A stretch of DNA of 64,000 nucleotides from Cognatiluteimonas lumbrici (GTDB lineage: Bacteria; Pseudomonadota; Gammaproteobacteria; Xanthomonadales; Xanthomonadaceae), in assembly GCF_006476065.1 (NCBI RefSeq), contig NZ_ML636798.1, forward strand, positions 912,906-976,905, in the 5' to 3' direction. The notes beneath the pieces were generated by a model. That model was not told the DNA's origin. It was given only the letters and a program-made list of their open reading frames with translations, and ran no database searches. The translations under genes and the position numbers were made by a program. Shown in pieces: positions 8,239-16,173 of this stretch. Position 1 is the stretch's first letter; each line of letters begins with the position of its first letter.

Positions 8239-8898
8239 ATGGACAACACCCTCGAACTGCACGACCTCCGCCAGGCCTGGAAGGAACTCGACCAGCGCCT
8301 CCGCCACCAGCAGGACCTCAACCTGCAACTCGCCACCGGGGACCGCGTGCGCCGCGCCAAGGCCAGGCTGTGGCCGCTGCTGGCGGGGCAGTCGCTGCAG
8401 GCGCTGGCCGGCGTGGCGATGACGGTGTTCTTCGCCCGCTTCTGGATCGCGCACCTGCACGAGCCGCTGGCGCTGGCCTGCGGCCTGCTGATGCATGCCT
8501 GGAGCGTGGCGCTGGTGGTCTCCGCGGTGGTCGAACTGCTGCTCGCGCTGCGGATCAACTACGCGCAGCCGGTGCTCACCATCCAGAAGTACCTGGGCCT
8601 GCTGCGCTACTGGCGCACGCGGGTGGCGCCGCTGCTTGGGCTGGCGTTCTGGGTGCTGTGGCTGCCGCTGGTCGAGGTGCTGGCCAAGTGGGCGACGGGC
8701 GCCGACATCGGCCTGCGCTTCATGGCCTGGAACCTCGCGGTCGGCATCGCGGGTTTCGCCGCCACGCTGTGGTGGTTCCGGCACCTGCGCCGGCGCGCCA
8801 GCCGCATCGCCGACGCCATCGACGCCGACAACGCCGGCTGCGGAGTCCAGGGCGCGGAAGCGCTGCTGGCGGAGATCAGGGCGTTCGAGCGGCCGTGA
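8239..8898 (+). CDS. Four-helix membrane protein linked to the ECF sigma factor (candidate anti-sigma)
   Basis: I do not recognise the family. This 219-residue protein has a charged, helical cytoplasmic N-terminus of about 45 residues (LHDLRQAWKELDQRLRHQQ), four hydrophobic segments (about 46-66, 76-100, 128-150 and 157-180) and an Arg-rich cytoplasmic tail. It starts 1 nt after the ECF sigma stop codon, so the two are co-translated. Position and topology fit an anti-sigma factor that holds sigma with its N-terminal helix, but no zinc-binding (ZAS) motif is present. The 3' end overlaps the convergent lipoprotein gene by 23 nt. Confidence 0.75.
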   Translation: MDNTLELHDLRQAWKELDQRLRHQQDLNLQLATGDRVRRAKARLWPLLAGQSLQALAGVAMTVFFARFWIAHLHEPLALACGLLMHAWSVALVVSAVVELLLALRINYAQPVLTIQKYLGLLRYWRTRVAPLLGLAFWVLWLPLVEVLAKWATGADIGLRFMAWNLAVGIAGFAATLWWFRHLRRRASRIADAIDADNAGCGVQGAEALLAEIRAFERP

Positions 8899-9928
8899 GC
8901 GCGTCGTACTCCGAGAGCGGGCTCTGCTCCGGGCATTCCGGGTCGGGGAAGCCGAACCGGGCGCGCAGCGCCACCCCGCACTCGGCCATGGCGTCCACTT
9001 CCCCGCCCTCGTCGCCCGCGCACTGCTGCTCGAACGCGCGCACGAAGGCCTCCTTGCGATGCACGAACTCGATGCCGCAGCTGCGCGCGAGCTGGATCCG
9101 CTCCAGGTCTTCCTGTGCCGGGTTGCGGCCGGAGATGCCGTAGCGGCGCAGTTCCTCAGGGGTCAGCAGGCGCAGCGCGCGGCTCGGCACGGTCATCATC
9201 ATGTCCGCCACCGCCACGTCCACGCCGTTGCGCGAGAGGTAGGCCTTGATGTTGTCGTGCACGCCGCGCAGCTCCGCGTCGAGTTCGGCGCGGGTGGTGG
9301 CCTCGGACTGCAGGCGGATGATGCGGTGGATGCCCACGGGCCCCGCGACCAGCCGGTTGTCGCCGGCGGCGAGCACGAACACGCAGGCGCTGTGGCACAT
9401 GTCGCCCTCGCGCACCCAGATCGTCCAGTGCGACTCGGCGATCACGTCGCCGGCGCGGATGCCGTCCTCGACCATGCCGCCGGAGGAGTCGATGTCGAGC
9501 ACGCGCCGCTCGATCTCCATGCGCTCGGCCATCGCGGTGGTGCGCTCGACCAGGTCGGCGAAGTCGCTGGTGATCTTGCCTTCGTAGCGCAACCGCACCA
9601 CGCCGGTCTCGCGGCAGGGCGCGAGCGCGTCGAGCACGCTCAGGTAGCCCAGGTCCACCAGCGGTTCGCCGTCGCCGTCCTCGACGTAGTCGGTGCTGCA
9701 GCTCACGTAGGCGTTGCCCGAGGACAGCTTCGCCGGCGGCCACTTGGTGCCCTCCAGCACGTCTTCCGCGAGCGGCCGCTTCTCGGAGGCCGGGGTGCTG
9801 ATGGCGCCGCCGCCGTTGTCGGCGCTGGTCAGTACGGGCTGCGGCGGAGCCGACGGCGGCTCCTGCCCACAGGCGGCAAGCGCGAGGCACGCGCCCAGCA
9901 GGAGGATCGGGAACGGGCGGCAATGCAT
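8876..9928 (-). CDS. ClpP/crotonase-like lipoprotein
   Basis: This 350-residue protein has a lipoprotein signal peptide with lipobox LAAC (cleavage before Cys20), so it should be anchored in the periplasm. The central part has a ClpP/SppA-like fold signature: VLDIDSSGGMVEDG, then CHSACVFVLAAGDNR and the GPVGIHR stretch, as in predicted periplasmic ClpP-like proteins of the COG3904 type. The serine of CHSAC would sit where ClpP-like enzymes place their nucleophile, so a protease role is possible but unproven. The 3' end overlaps the membrane protein gene by 23 nt tail to tail. Confidence 0.75.
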   Translation of the reverse strand: MHCRPFPILLLGACLALAACGQEPPSAPPQPVLTSADNGGGAISTPASEKRPLAEDVLEGTKWPPAKLSSGNAYVSCSTDYVEDGDGEPLVDLGYLSVLDALAPCRETGVVRLRYEGKITSDFADLVERTTAMAERMEIERRVLDIDSSGGMVEDGIRAGDVIAESHWTIWVREGDMCHSACVFVLAAGDNRLVAGPVGIHRIIRLQSEATTRAELDAELRGVHDNIKAYLSRNGVDVAVADMMMTVPSRALRLLTPEELRRYGISGRNPAQEDLERIQLARSCGIEFVHRKEAFVRAFEQQCAGDEGGEVDAMAECGVALRARFGFPDPECPEQSPLSEYDALTAARTP

Positions 9929-10014
9929 GCGGACAGTGTGGGCCAGCGGGATGTCGGTAATGCTAACGGGCGATGAACCGGACTGACAGGAACCGGACCT
10001 GATAGGGTTCCGCC

Positions 10015-12210
10015 ATGACCGGGCCCTTCACCCATAGCTTACGCCTGCTGGCGCTGGCCGCCCTCGTTGCCTGTGCAATGCCGGTGGCCGCGACCCCGCC
10101 GCAACCGGGCGCCGACGCCAGCGTCGACGACACCCGCGCCGATGCCGACCGTGAGCGCCGCGCACGCCACGCGCGCGCCGTCACCATCACCCGCGACGAC
10201 TGGGGCCTGGCCCACGTGCACGGCGCGACCGACGCCGACGCCGTGTTCGGCATGGTCTACGCGCAGGCCGAGGACGACTACAACCGGATCGAGCGCAACT
10301 TCCTGTTCGCGCTGGGACGCACCGCCGAGGCCGACGGCGAGGAGGCGCTCTGGCAGGACCTGCGCGCGCGCATGTACCTGCCGCACGCCAAGCTGCGCCA
10401 GGCCTATGCCGACAGCCCGGACTGGCTGCAGCGGCTGATGGACGCCTGGGCCGACGGCCTCAACCACTACCTGGCCACCCATCCCGACGTCCCCAGGCTC
10501 GCGATCGAACGCTACGAGCCGTGGATGGCGCTGAGTTTCACCGAGGGCAGCATCGGTGGCGACATCGAGCGGGTGCCGCTGGGCGCGCTGGCGGAACTGT
10601 ACGGCGCCGATCCGCGCATGACGCTGGCGCTGCGTGCGCCCGCCGACCCGTTGCGCGAGCCCACCGGCTCCAACGGCATCGCGATCGCCCCGTCGCGCAC
10701 CGCCAACGGCAATGCGCTCCTGCTGATCAACCCGCACACCTCGTTCTTCTTCCGCTCCGAGCTTCAGATGAGCAGCGACGAGGGCCTGGATGCCTACGGC
10801 GCCGCGACCTGGGGCCAGTTCTTCATCTACCAGGGCTTCAACCGGCACGTCGGCTGGATGCACACCTCCACCGGCGCCGACAACATCGACGAATTCGTGC
10901 TCGACGTGGCCGAGCCGCTGGAGACCCGCGCCATCACCCTGCGCTACCGCAAGCCGGACGGCAGCCTCGGCGAACGCAGCTTCGACACCCTGCACTCGAA
11001 GTACGGGCCGGTGACGCGGCGCGGCGACGACGGCCTGGTGGCGACCGCGCTGATGGTCGAGCCGATCGCCGCGCTCGAGCAGAGCTGGCTGCGCACCAAG
11101 GCCGACGACCTCGCCAGCTACCTCGAGGTCGCGCGGCGCAAGGCCAACTCTTCCAACAACACGCTGTTCGCCAGCGACAAGGGCGAGATCGCCTACCTGC
11201 ACCCGCAGTTCATGCCGGTGCGCGACGACCGCTTCGACTACACCAAGCCGGTCCCCGCCGGCGCGGACACAGCCTGGCAGGGGCTGCACGCGATCGCGGA
11301 CCTGCCCAACGTCATCGACCCGCCCAACGGCTGGGTGATGAACACCAACAACTGGCCCTACTCGGCCGCCGGCGCGCACAGCCCGCGGATCGAGGACTAC
11401 CCGCGCTACATGGACACCTTCGGCGAGAACCCGCGCGGCGAGAACGTGCTGCGGCTGCTCGCCGACGCCGAAGGCTTCACGATGGAGAAGCTGATCGCCA
11501 CCGCCTACGACCCGTACCTGGTGGCGTTCGCGCGGCTGGTGCCGATGCTGGTCGCCGACTACGACGCGCTGCCCGCGGACGATCCGCGACGGACGCGGCT
11601 GCAGGGTCCGGTGGCCATGCTGCGCGACTGGGATTACCGCTGGAACATCGCCTCGATGCCGACCTCGCTGGCGGTGTTCTGGGGCGACCAGCTGTGGAGC
11701 GACCTGTCCGACGACGCGCGCGCGGCCGGCGAGCGGCTGCTGGACTACATGGAACGCGACGACGTCTCCGCGCAGCGGCTCGCGGCACTGGCCACCGCGG
11801 TCGAACGGCTCGAATCCGACTTCGGCAGCTGGGGCGTGCCCTGGGGCGAGATCAACCGCTTCCAGCGCCTGACCGGCGACCTCCAGCAGCCGTTCGACGA
11901 TGCGAAACCCAGCATCCCGGTGCCGTTCACCTCATCGCGCTGGGGCTCGCTGGCCTCGTTCGGCGCGCGCCGTTACCCGGGCACGAAGCGTTACTACGGC
12001 ACCAGCGGCAACAGCTTCGTCGCCGTGGTCGAGTTCGGCGAGCGGGTGCGCGCCCGCGCGATCACCGCCGGCGGCGCCAGCGGCCATCCGGATTCACCGC
12101 ACTTCAACGACGAGGCCGAGCGCTACAGCACCGGCAACCTGCGCGAGGTCTACTTCTGGCCGGACCAGCTCGAGGGCCACGTCGAGCGCGTCTACCACCC
12201 CGGCCTGTAG
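10015..12210 (+). CDS. Secreted penicillin acylase family hydrolase
   Basis: This 731-residue Ntn hydrolase is exported by an N-terminal signal peptide of about 26 residues. The alpha-chain region (TRDDWGLAHVHGATDADAVF) is followed by the maturation site PTG-Ser219-N, where self-cleavage frees the serine that opens the catalytic beta chain. MNTNNWPYSAAG and the RWGSLASFG region fit the beta chain. Family members hydrolyse amide side chains of beta-lactams, cyclic lipopeptides (aculeacin acylase type) or acyl-homoserine lactones; the substrate cannot be told here. The TAG stop lies inside a REP palindrome. Confidence 0.9.
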   Translation: MTGPFTHSLRLLALAALVACAMPVAATPPQPGADASVDDTRADADRERRARHARAVTITRDDWGLAHVHGATDADAVFGMVYAQAEDDYNRIERNFLFALGRTAEADGEEALWQDLRARMYLPHAKLRQAYADSPDWLQRLMDAWADGLNHYLATHPDVPRLAIERYEPWMALSFTEGSIGGDIERVPLGALAELYGADPRMTLALRAPADPLREPTGSNGIAIAPSRTANGNALLLINPHTSFFFRSELQMSSDEGLDAYGAATWGQFFIYQGFNRHVGWMHTSTGADNIDEFVLDVAEPLETRAITLRYRKPDGSLGERSFDTLHSKYGPVTRRGDDGLVATALMVEPIAALEQSWLRTKADDLASYLEVARRKANSSNNTLFASDKGEIAYLHPQFMPVRDDRFDYTKPVPAGADTAWQGLHAIADLPNVIDPPNGWVMNTNNWPYSAAGAHSPRIEDYPRYMDTFGENPRGENVLRLLADAEGFTMEKLIATAYDPYLVAFARLVPMLVADYDALPADDPRRTRLQGPVAMLRDWDYRWNIASMPTSLAVFWGDQLWSDLSDDARAAGERLLDYMERDDVSAQRLAALATAVERLESDFGSWGVPWGEINRFQRLTGDLQQPFDDAKPSIPVPFTSSRWGSLASFGARRYPGTKRYYGTSGNSFVAVVEFGERVRARAITAGGASGHPDSPHFNDEAERYSTGNLREVYFWPDQLEGHVERVYHPGL

Positions 12211-12226
12211 GAGCGCCGCTCCTACG
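12205..12226. repeat. REP palindrome holding the stop codons of two convergent genes
   Basis: CTGTAGGAGCG and the inverted CGCTCCTAC form a near-perfect palindrome. The acylase stop (TAG, 12208-12210) and the GNAT stop (TAG on the minus strand, 12222-12224) both lie inside it. Sequence family as at 52451, 58611, 59205 and 60654. Confidence 0.8.
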
Positions 12227-12899
12227 GGCGGCGGAGCGACCAGAAGCCGATGTCGGCGCGGTGGCGGAAGCCGAGCTTCGCGTAGAGCTCCAGCGCGCGC
12301 GTGTTCTCGTGGCTGACGTGCAGGAACGGCAGGCAGCCGCGCTCCAGGTTGTCGTTGGCCAGCATCGCGGTCAGCCGGCGCGCATAGCCGCGGCCGGTGA
12401 AGTCGGGGTGGGTGCAGATCGCGCTCAGCTCGCGGGTGTCGGCGGTGCCCAGGCGCTCGCCGACCATCGCCGCCAGGCGGCCGTCCATGTAGATCCCGAA
12501 ATAGCGGCCCAGGTCCATCGTGCGCTGGCGGAAATAGTGCGGGTAGACCAGCGCGGTCAGGGCGATGGCGTCGGCCTGCTGCGAGGCATCGAGCTCGGCC
12601 ACCTCCGGCCCCTCGGGTACCGGGATGGGTGCTTCGCGCACCATTTGCGCGAGCGGGCGGAAGGCCTCGCAGTGCCAGCCGGCCGGCACCTGCGGCAGCA
12701 CGCCCAGCAGGTAGACGGTTTCCCCTGGCGCGACCAGCGCCTGCAGCGCTTCGTCCACGCGGGCATCGGGCGACGGGACGCCGAGGAACGGCGCGTATTC
12801 GGTGGGGTAACGGGCGACATCGTCGGCCAGCAGGGCAATGTCGCGATGGCGGGTCCGCAGCGAGGACCAGAACGGGTTGTCGAGGGCTTCATGGGCCAT
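12222..12899 (-). CDS. GNAT family N-acetyltransferase
   Basis: This 225-residue protein has a C-terminal acetyltransferase domain: IYMDGRLAAMVGERL (strand 4), ELSAICTHPDFTGRGYARRL (acetyl-CoA motif, with the R-x-x-G-R/Y-A pattern) and NTRALELYAKLGFRHRADIG (final strand and helix). The N-terminal half probably binds the acyl acceptor, which is unknown. The ATG at 12899 is the only start that does not add an unrelated low-complexity extension. It converges on the acylase with the REP palindrome between. Confidence 0.85.
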   Translation of the reverse strand: MAHEALDNPFWSSLRTRHRDIALLADDVARYPTEYAPFLGVPSPDARVDEALQALVAPGETVYLLGVLPQVPAGWHCEAFRPLAQMVREAPIPVPEGPEVAELDASQQADAIALTALVYPHYFRQRTMDLGRYFGIYMDGRLAAMVGERLGTADTRELSAICTHPDFTGRGYARRLTAMLANDNLERGCLPFLHVSHENTRALELYAKLGFRHRADIGFWSLRRP

Positions 12900-12953
12900 G
12901 TGCCCATGATACGCAGCGCCCCCACCACGGAAACCAACCCGGGAAAACCAGCC

Positions 12954-13220
12954 ATGGCCAAGTCCAACCCCACCCGCCCCGGCGCGCCGCGCGACGAGAA
13001 GCGCGTCGACGACGGCAGCGAACTTCCCGACACCGACGGACCGGCGCTGAAGGATCCCCGCTCGATCGCCGCGATGGACAACATCGGGGTCGACGACCAG
13101 GGCGACCTGCTCGACGAGAACCTCGACGACGGCATCGGCGATCGCGGCAACGGCCGGCGCGACTTCAGCGACGACGTGCGCAGCGACACCATCGGAGGCC
13201 TCCCCGACAGGCACCAGTAG
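12954..13220 (+). CDS. Small acidic hypothetical protein
   Basis: This 88-residue hydrophilic protein is rich in Asp, Gly and Arg (for example NIGVDDQGDLLDENLDDGIG) and has no hydrophobic segment or cysteine. It is probably a soluble, perhaps disordered, cytoplasmic protein. It starts 54 nt from the divergent GNAT start. I do not recognise the family, but frame, codon use and composition support coding. Confidence 0.6.
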   Translation: MAKSNPTRPGAPRDEKRVDDGSELPDTDGPALKDPRSIAAMDNIGVDDQGDLLDENLDDGIGDRGNGRRDFSDDVRSDTIGGLPDRHQ

Positions 13221-13225
13221 CGGGT

Positions 13226-13254
13226 TTGCATGGGAAATAAAGATGCACTATCCT
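13226..13254 (+). promoter_or_regulatory. Predicted promoter of the Xre-RES module
   Basis: TTGCAT (13226-13231) and TATCCT (13249-13254) are separated by 17 nt in an AT-rich patch just before the antitoxin gene. The -10 overlaps the palindromic operator. Confidence 0.45.
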
Positions 13255-13267
13255 TTCATGTGAAAGG
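13252..13267. promoter_or_regulatory. Palindromic operator over the antitoxin ribosome binding site
   Basis: CCTTTCA and TGAAAGG are perfect 7-bp arms around TG. The right arm overlaps the Shine-Dalgarno AAAGGAGG and the left arm overlaps the predicted -10. It is the likely binding site of the Xre antitoxin (autoregulation is typical of the family; binding here is inference). Confidence 0.6.
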
Positions 13268-13274
13268 AGGTCCC

Positions 13275-13658
13275 ATGCCCAGCCAGGCCCGCCCTACCCC
13301 CGCCCCCGGCCTCGATCCGGGCGCGGTCCTGTCCAAGGCCGTGGTCCGCGCCGCCGAGCACCTGCAGCTCTCGCGCGCCGCGCTCGCCCGCGTGCTCGGA
13401 CTCAGCGCGGCCAGCGTCACCCGCCTGCACCAGGGCCGGCTGCAGCTCGATCCGGAGAGCAAGGCCGGCGAGCTCGGCCTGCTGCTGGTGCGGTTGTTCC
13501 GTTCGCTGGATTCGATCGTCGGCGACCGCGAGGCCGCGCGCACCTGGCTCGGCTCCGAGAACCTCGGCCTCAACGGGGTGCCGAAGGAACTGGTGCTGAG
13601 CCCGCAGGGCCTGGTCCATGTCGTCGATTACCTGGACGCCCACCGCGCTCGCGGCTGA
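13275..13658 (+). CDS. Xre/MbcA/ParS family antitoxin
   Basis: This 127-residue antitoxin has an N-terminal helix-turn-helix (about residues 33-55, RAALARVLGLSAASVTRLHQG) and a C-terminal DUF2384-type toxin-binding domain (TWLGSENLGLNGVPKELVLS). Such proteins neutralise RES-domain toxins and repress their own operon. The ATG at 13275 follows a perfect AAAGGAGG; the frame opens 45 nt earlier but lacks an upstream site. The RES toxin gene overlaps the last 41 nt in another frame, which couples the two. Confidence 0.88.
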   Translation: MPSQARPTPAPGLDPGAVLSKAVVRAAEHLQLSRAALARVLGLSAASVTRLHQGRLQLDPESKAGELGLLLVRLFRSLDSIVGDREAARTWLGSENLGLNGVPKELVLSPQGLVHVVDYLDAHRARG

Positions 13659-14325
13659 AGCGCGCCGCTGGGCGGGCGAAGGCTGGCGGGTGGTCGAGGC
13701 GCAGCACGCGGCCGCGACCATGAAGCTCGTGGACAGCGTCGAGGAACAGGTCCTGCTCGAGGACCTGCTCGAAGCCGCCAAGCCGCCCCTGCCGGCCGCG
13801 ACGCGCGGCCTGCACTACCTGCTCGCGACCCCGTTCCGCTATCCGCCGCTGCCGCGCGGCTCGCGCTTCCGCGCGGCCGGCGAGCCGGGCGTGTTCTATG
13901 CCGCCGAGCGCCTGGCGACCGCGTGCGCGGAGCTCGGTTACTGGCGCTGGCGCTTCCTGCGCGACGCCCCCGCGCTCACCCGCATCGACGCGGTCGCGCA
14001 CACCGCGTTCAAGGCCGGCTTCCGGGTGCTGGCGATCGACCTGCGCAAGCCACCCCTGGTCCGCGACGCCAGGCACTGGCGCGACCCCGACAGCTACGCC
14101 GCCACCCAGGAACTGGCGCGGCGCACGCGCGATGCCGGGGTCGAGGCGATCCGCTACGCGTCGGTGCGCGATCCGCGGCATGGCGGCTGCGTCGCGCTGC
14201 TCACGCCGGCCGGGTTCGCGGCGAAGTCGCCGCGCGGCACGCCGCAGACCTGGTGGCTCAGCGTCCGCCCCGACCGCGCACTGTGGGTGCGCGGCGGGGA
14301 GCGGCACGAATTTGCCTACGCCTGA
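13618..14325 (+). CDS. RES domain toxin (NAD-targeting)
   Basis: This 235-residue partner of the Xre antitoxin has the RES triad in order: Arg in TPFRYPP, Glu in FYAAE, and Ser in IRYASVRD, with CVALLTP after it. RES toxins degrade cellular NAD+, by phosphorolysis in the MbcT branch and by hydrolysis or ADP-ribosylation in others, and stop growth when the antitoxin is lost. The start lies within the antitoxin gene. It ends 3 nt before a convergent gene. All key residues are present, so it is probably active. Confidence 0.87.
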   Translation: MSSITWTPTALAAEARRWAGEGWRVVEAQHAAATMKLVDSVEEQVLLEDLLEAAKPPLPAATRGLHYLLATPFRYPPLPRGSRFRAAGEPGVFYAAERLATACAELGYWRWRFLRDAPALTRIDAVAHTAFKAGFRVLAIDLRKPPLVRDARHWRDPDSYAATQELARRTRDAGVEAIRYASVRDPRHGGCVALLTPAGFAAKSPRGTPQTWWLSVRPDRALWVRGGERHEFAYA

Positions 14326-14328
14326 CGC

Positions 14329-14943
14329 TCAGAAGAACCGCTTGTCCTCGCAACCGGCCTCGTCCGCCTGCTGCGCGTTCGCGGGATAGAAGTGGAAGTC
14401 CACGCGTGCGGTGTAGCTGGCCGGATCATCCGGATCGGCGCCTGCGCGTGGCAGGTTCTTGAGACTGCACATGGACTTCGGATTGGCCGGACAGGCCTTC
14501 CGGTAGCGCAGCACCAGATTGTTGGGTCCCGCCTGCTGGCCGGCCTGCAGTCCCGCCTCGCAGAACTGCGCGAACTCCGCGACCGATACGCCGTGGTTGG
14601 CGATGCACTGGTCGGCCGTGACCGTGCCGCCCATCGGCTGCCCGTTGGGCCACACCGGCTGGGTCTTGCCGCTCAGGTAACACGCCCCCGAGGCCGGATC
14701 GCCGCCCACGGGTGGCTCGTCGGGCGGCAGGATCGGCTCCGCGTCGGATGGAGGCTGCAGGGCCTGCATCGCCAGTTTCAGGCAGGCCATCTGCGCATCG
14801 AGGCCCTTGAGTTTGGTGCACTCCTGCGGATCCGGCACGGCCTGCGACTGTGGTCCTGCCTGTTGTGGCGACGCGTGGATCCCAGTTCCCAATGCCACGG
14901 CCGCGATCGCGCAAGCCAGTACCGCCAGAGACTTCCAGCCCAT
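14329..14943 (-). CDS. Secreted protein of unknown function
   Basis: This 204-residue protein has a signal peptide (LAVLACAIAAVALGTGIHA) and a mature part with about eight cysteines, probably held by disulfides in the periplasm or outside. Segments such as ACYLSGKTQPVWPNG and CIANHGVSVAEFAQFCEAG are not recognised. I chose the ATG at 14943 because GAGGGGGAAG lies just upstream and it gives a clean signal peptide; a start 39 nt earlier would weaken it. It converges on the RES toxin with 3 nt between the stops. Confidence 0.7.
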   Translation of the reverse strand: MGWKSLAVLACAIAAVALGTGIHASPQQAGPQSQAVPDPQECTKLKGLDAQMACLKLAMQALQPPSDAEPILPPDEPPVGGDPASGACYLSGKTQPVWPNGQPMGGTVTADQCIANHGVSVAEFAQFCEAGLQAGQQAGPNNLVLRYRKACPANPKSMCSLKNLPRAGADPDDPASYTARVDFHFYPANAQQADEAGCEDKRFF

Positions 14944-14993
14944 GACTTCCCCCTCGCATCGGAACCGGAGTGGTTCCCCCAAGGGGGACAGTA

Positions 14994-15950
14994 CTAGAGA
15001 AACGCGTCGCCGACGACGTCGTCCGCCGGCTGGCTGAAGTGGTCCTGCAGGTATTTCTCGCCTTCGTCGCAGAACAGCGTCACCACGGTGCGGAACTCCG
15101 GATGCTGTTCGCGCACGCGGCGCGCCGCGACCAGGTGCGCGCCGGAACTGGGGCCGCAGAGCAGGCCGTGCTCGCGCGCCAGCCGGCGCATCTCCGCGAT
15201 CGCCTCGGCGCTCGAGACCGACAGGGTCGCGTCCACCAGTTCCGCGTGGCGCGCGAAGATCCCCGGCACGAATCCGTCGGAAATGCCTTCGATGTGGTGG
15301 GTGCTGACCTCGCCGCAGAGGATGGTCTGCGATTCCGAGGGCTCCATGGCGAACAGGCGCACCTTCGGGTTCGCCTTGCGGAAGGCCTGGCCGACGCCGA
15401 TCAGGGTGCCGCCCGTGCCCACGCCCATGACCAGCGCGTCGGGCACGCGGTCGCCCAGCTGCGCCAGGATCTCCGGGCCGAGGATCTCGCGGTTCTCCTC
15501 GACGTTGTATTCGGATTCGAACTGGGCCGGCGCGAAATGGCCGGGCTGCTCGCCCAGGCGCTTCGCTTCCTCGAGCGCGGAGTTGACGTGGAAGTGGCCG
15601 ACGAAGCGCACCTCCGCGCCGTACGCGCGCGAGATCGCCACGCGCTCGTTGGACAGCCCCTCCGGCATCATCACCAGCATCCGGTAGCCCTTCACCGCGG
15701 CAACCATAGACAGCGCGTTGCCGGTGTTGCCACTGGTGGCCTCGACGATGGTGTCGCCGGGCTTCAGCAGGCCCTGCTGCTCGGCCTTCTCGACCATGTA
15801 CCAGGCGATGCGCGCCTTGATCGAGCCGGAGGGGTTCATGAACTCCAGCTTGGCGAACACGCCGTCGATCTCGAGCAGCGGCGTGTCGCCGATGGCGTCG
15901 AGGATCGTGCGCGAGATGCCGGCGTGGCGCAGGGCGGGGCCGGCGCTCAT
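14994..15950 (-). CDS. Cysteine synthase family protein (PLP-dependent)
   Basis: This 318-residue fold-type II PLP enzyme probably makes cysteine from O-acetylserine (or phosphoserine) and sulfide. The PLP lysine is in NPSGSIKARIAWY, the substrate loop is EATSGNTGN, the glycine-rich phosphate loop is MGVGTGGTLIGVG, and GPSSGAH closes the cofactor site. Its length fits CysK/CysM; the exact branch (cysteine or cystathionine beta-synthase-like) is not resolved. The ATG overlaps the stop of a small EF-hand gene by 4 nt, and tesA lies upstream in the same direction, so the three form an operon. Confidence 0.88.
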   Translation of the reverse strand: MSAGPALRHAGISRTILDAIGDTPLLEIDGVFAKLEFMNPSGSIKARIAWYMVEKAEQQGLLKPGDTIVEATSGNTGNALSMVAAVKGYRMLVMMPEGLSNERVAISRAYGAEVRFVGHFHVNSALEEAKRLGEQPGHFAPAQFESEYNVEENREILGPEILAQLGDRVPDALVMGVGTGGTLIGVGQAFRKANPKVRLFAMEPSESQTILCGEVSTHHIEGISDGFVPGIFARHAELVDATLSVSSAEAIAEMRRLAREHGLLCGPSSGAHLVAARRVREQHPEFRTVVTLFCDEGEKYLQDHFSQPADDVVGDAFL

Positions 15951-16126
15951 TCGGCCTTTTCCGGCCCCAGGGTCCAGCTCGGCGGGTCGCTGGCCGGGAA
16001 GCTCTGCTCGCTCTCGAAGTCGACCAGCTCCTGCTCGTCGACCACGCCGTCGCGGTTCTTGTCGCGAGGGTCGAACTCGCCTTCCTTCTGCTTCTGCTTC
16101 GGGTCGGGCTGCGGCTTGGTGTTCAT
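15947..16126 (-). CDS. Small EF-hand protein with a SFPASDPPSW tail
   Basis: This 59-residue hydrophilic protein has one canonical EF-hand loop, DKNRDGVVDEQE (Asp1, Asn3, Asp5, Glu12), predicted to bind calcium, followed by SFPASDPPSWTLG. That last motif occurs in many small bacterial proteins of unknown role. The ATG at 16126 is preferred because the upstream extension has no site of its own. Its stop overlaps the cysteine synthase start (ATGA), so the two are co-translated; why a calcium motif sits here is unknown. Confidence 0.7.
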   Translation of the reverse strand: MNTKPQPDPKQKQKEGEFDPRDKNRDGVVDEQELVDFESEQSFPASDPPSWTLGPEKAE

Positions 16127-16173
16127 CCATCCTCCGGCGACGGGACGACACACCCTTCATACGCCAATCCGCG

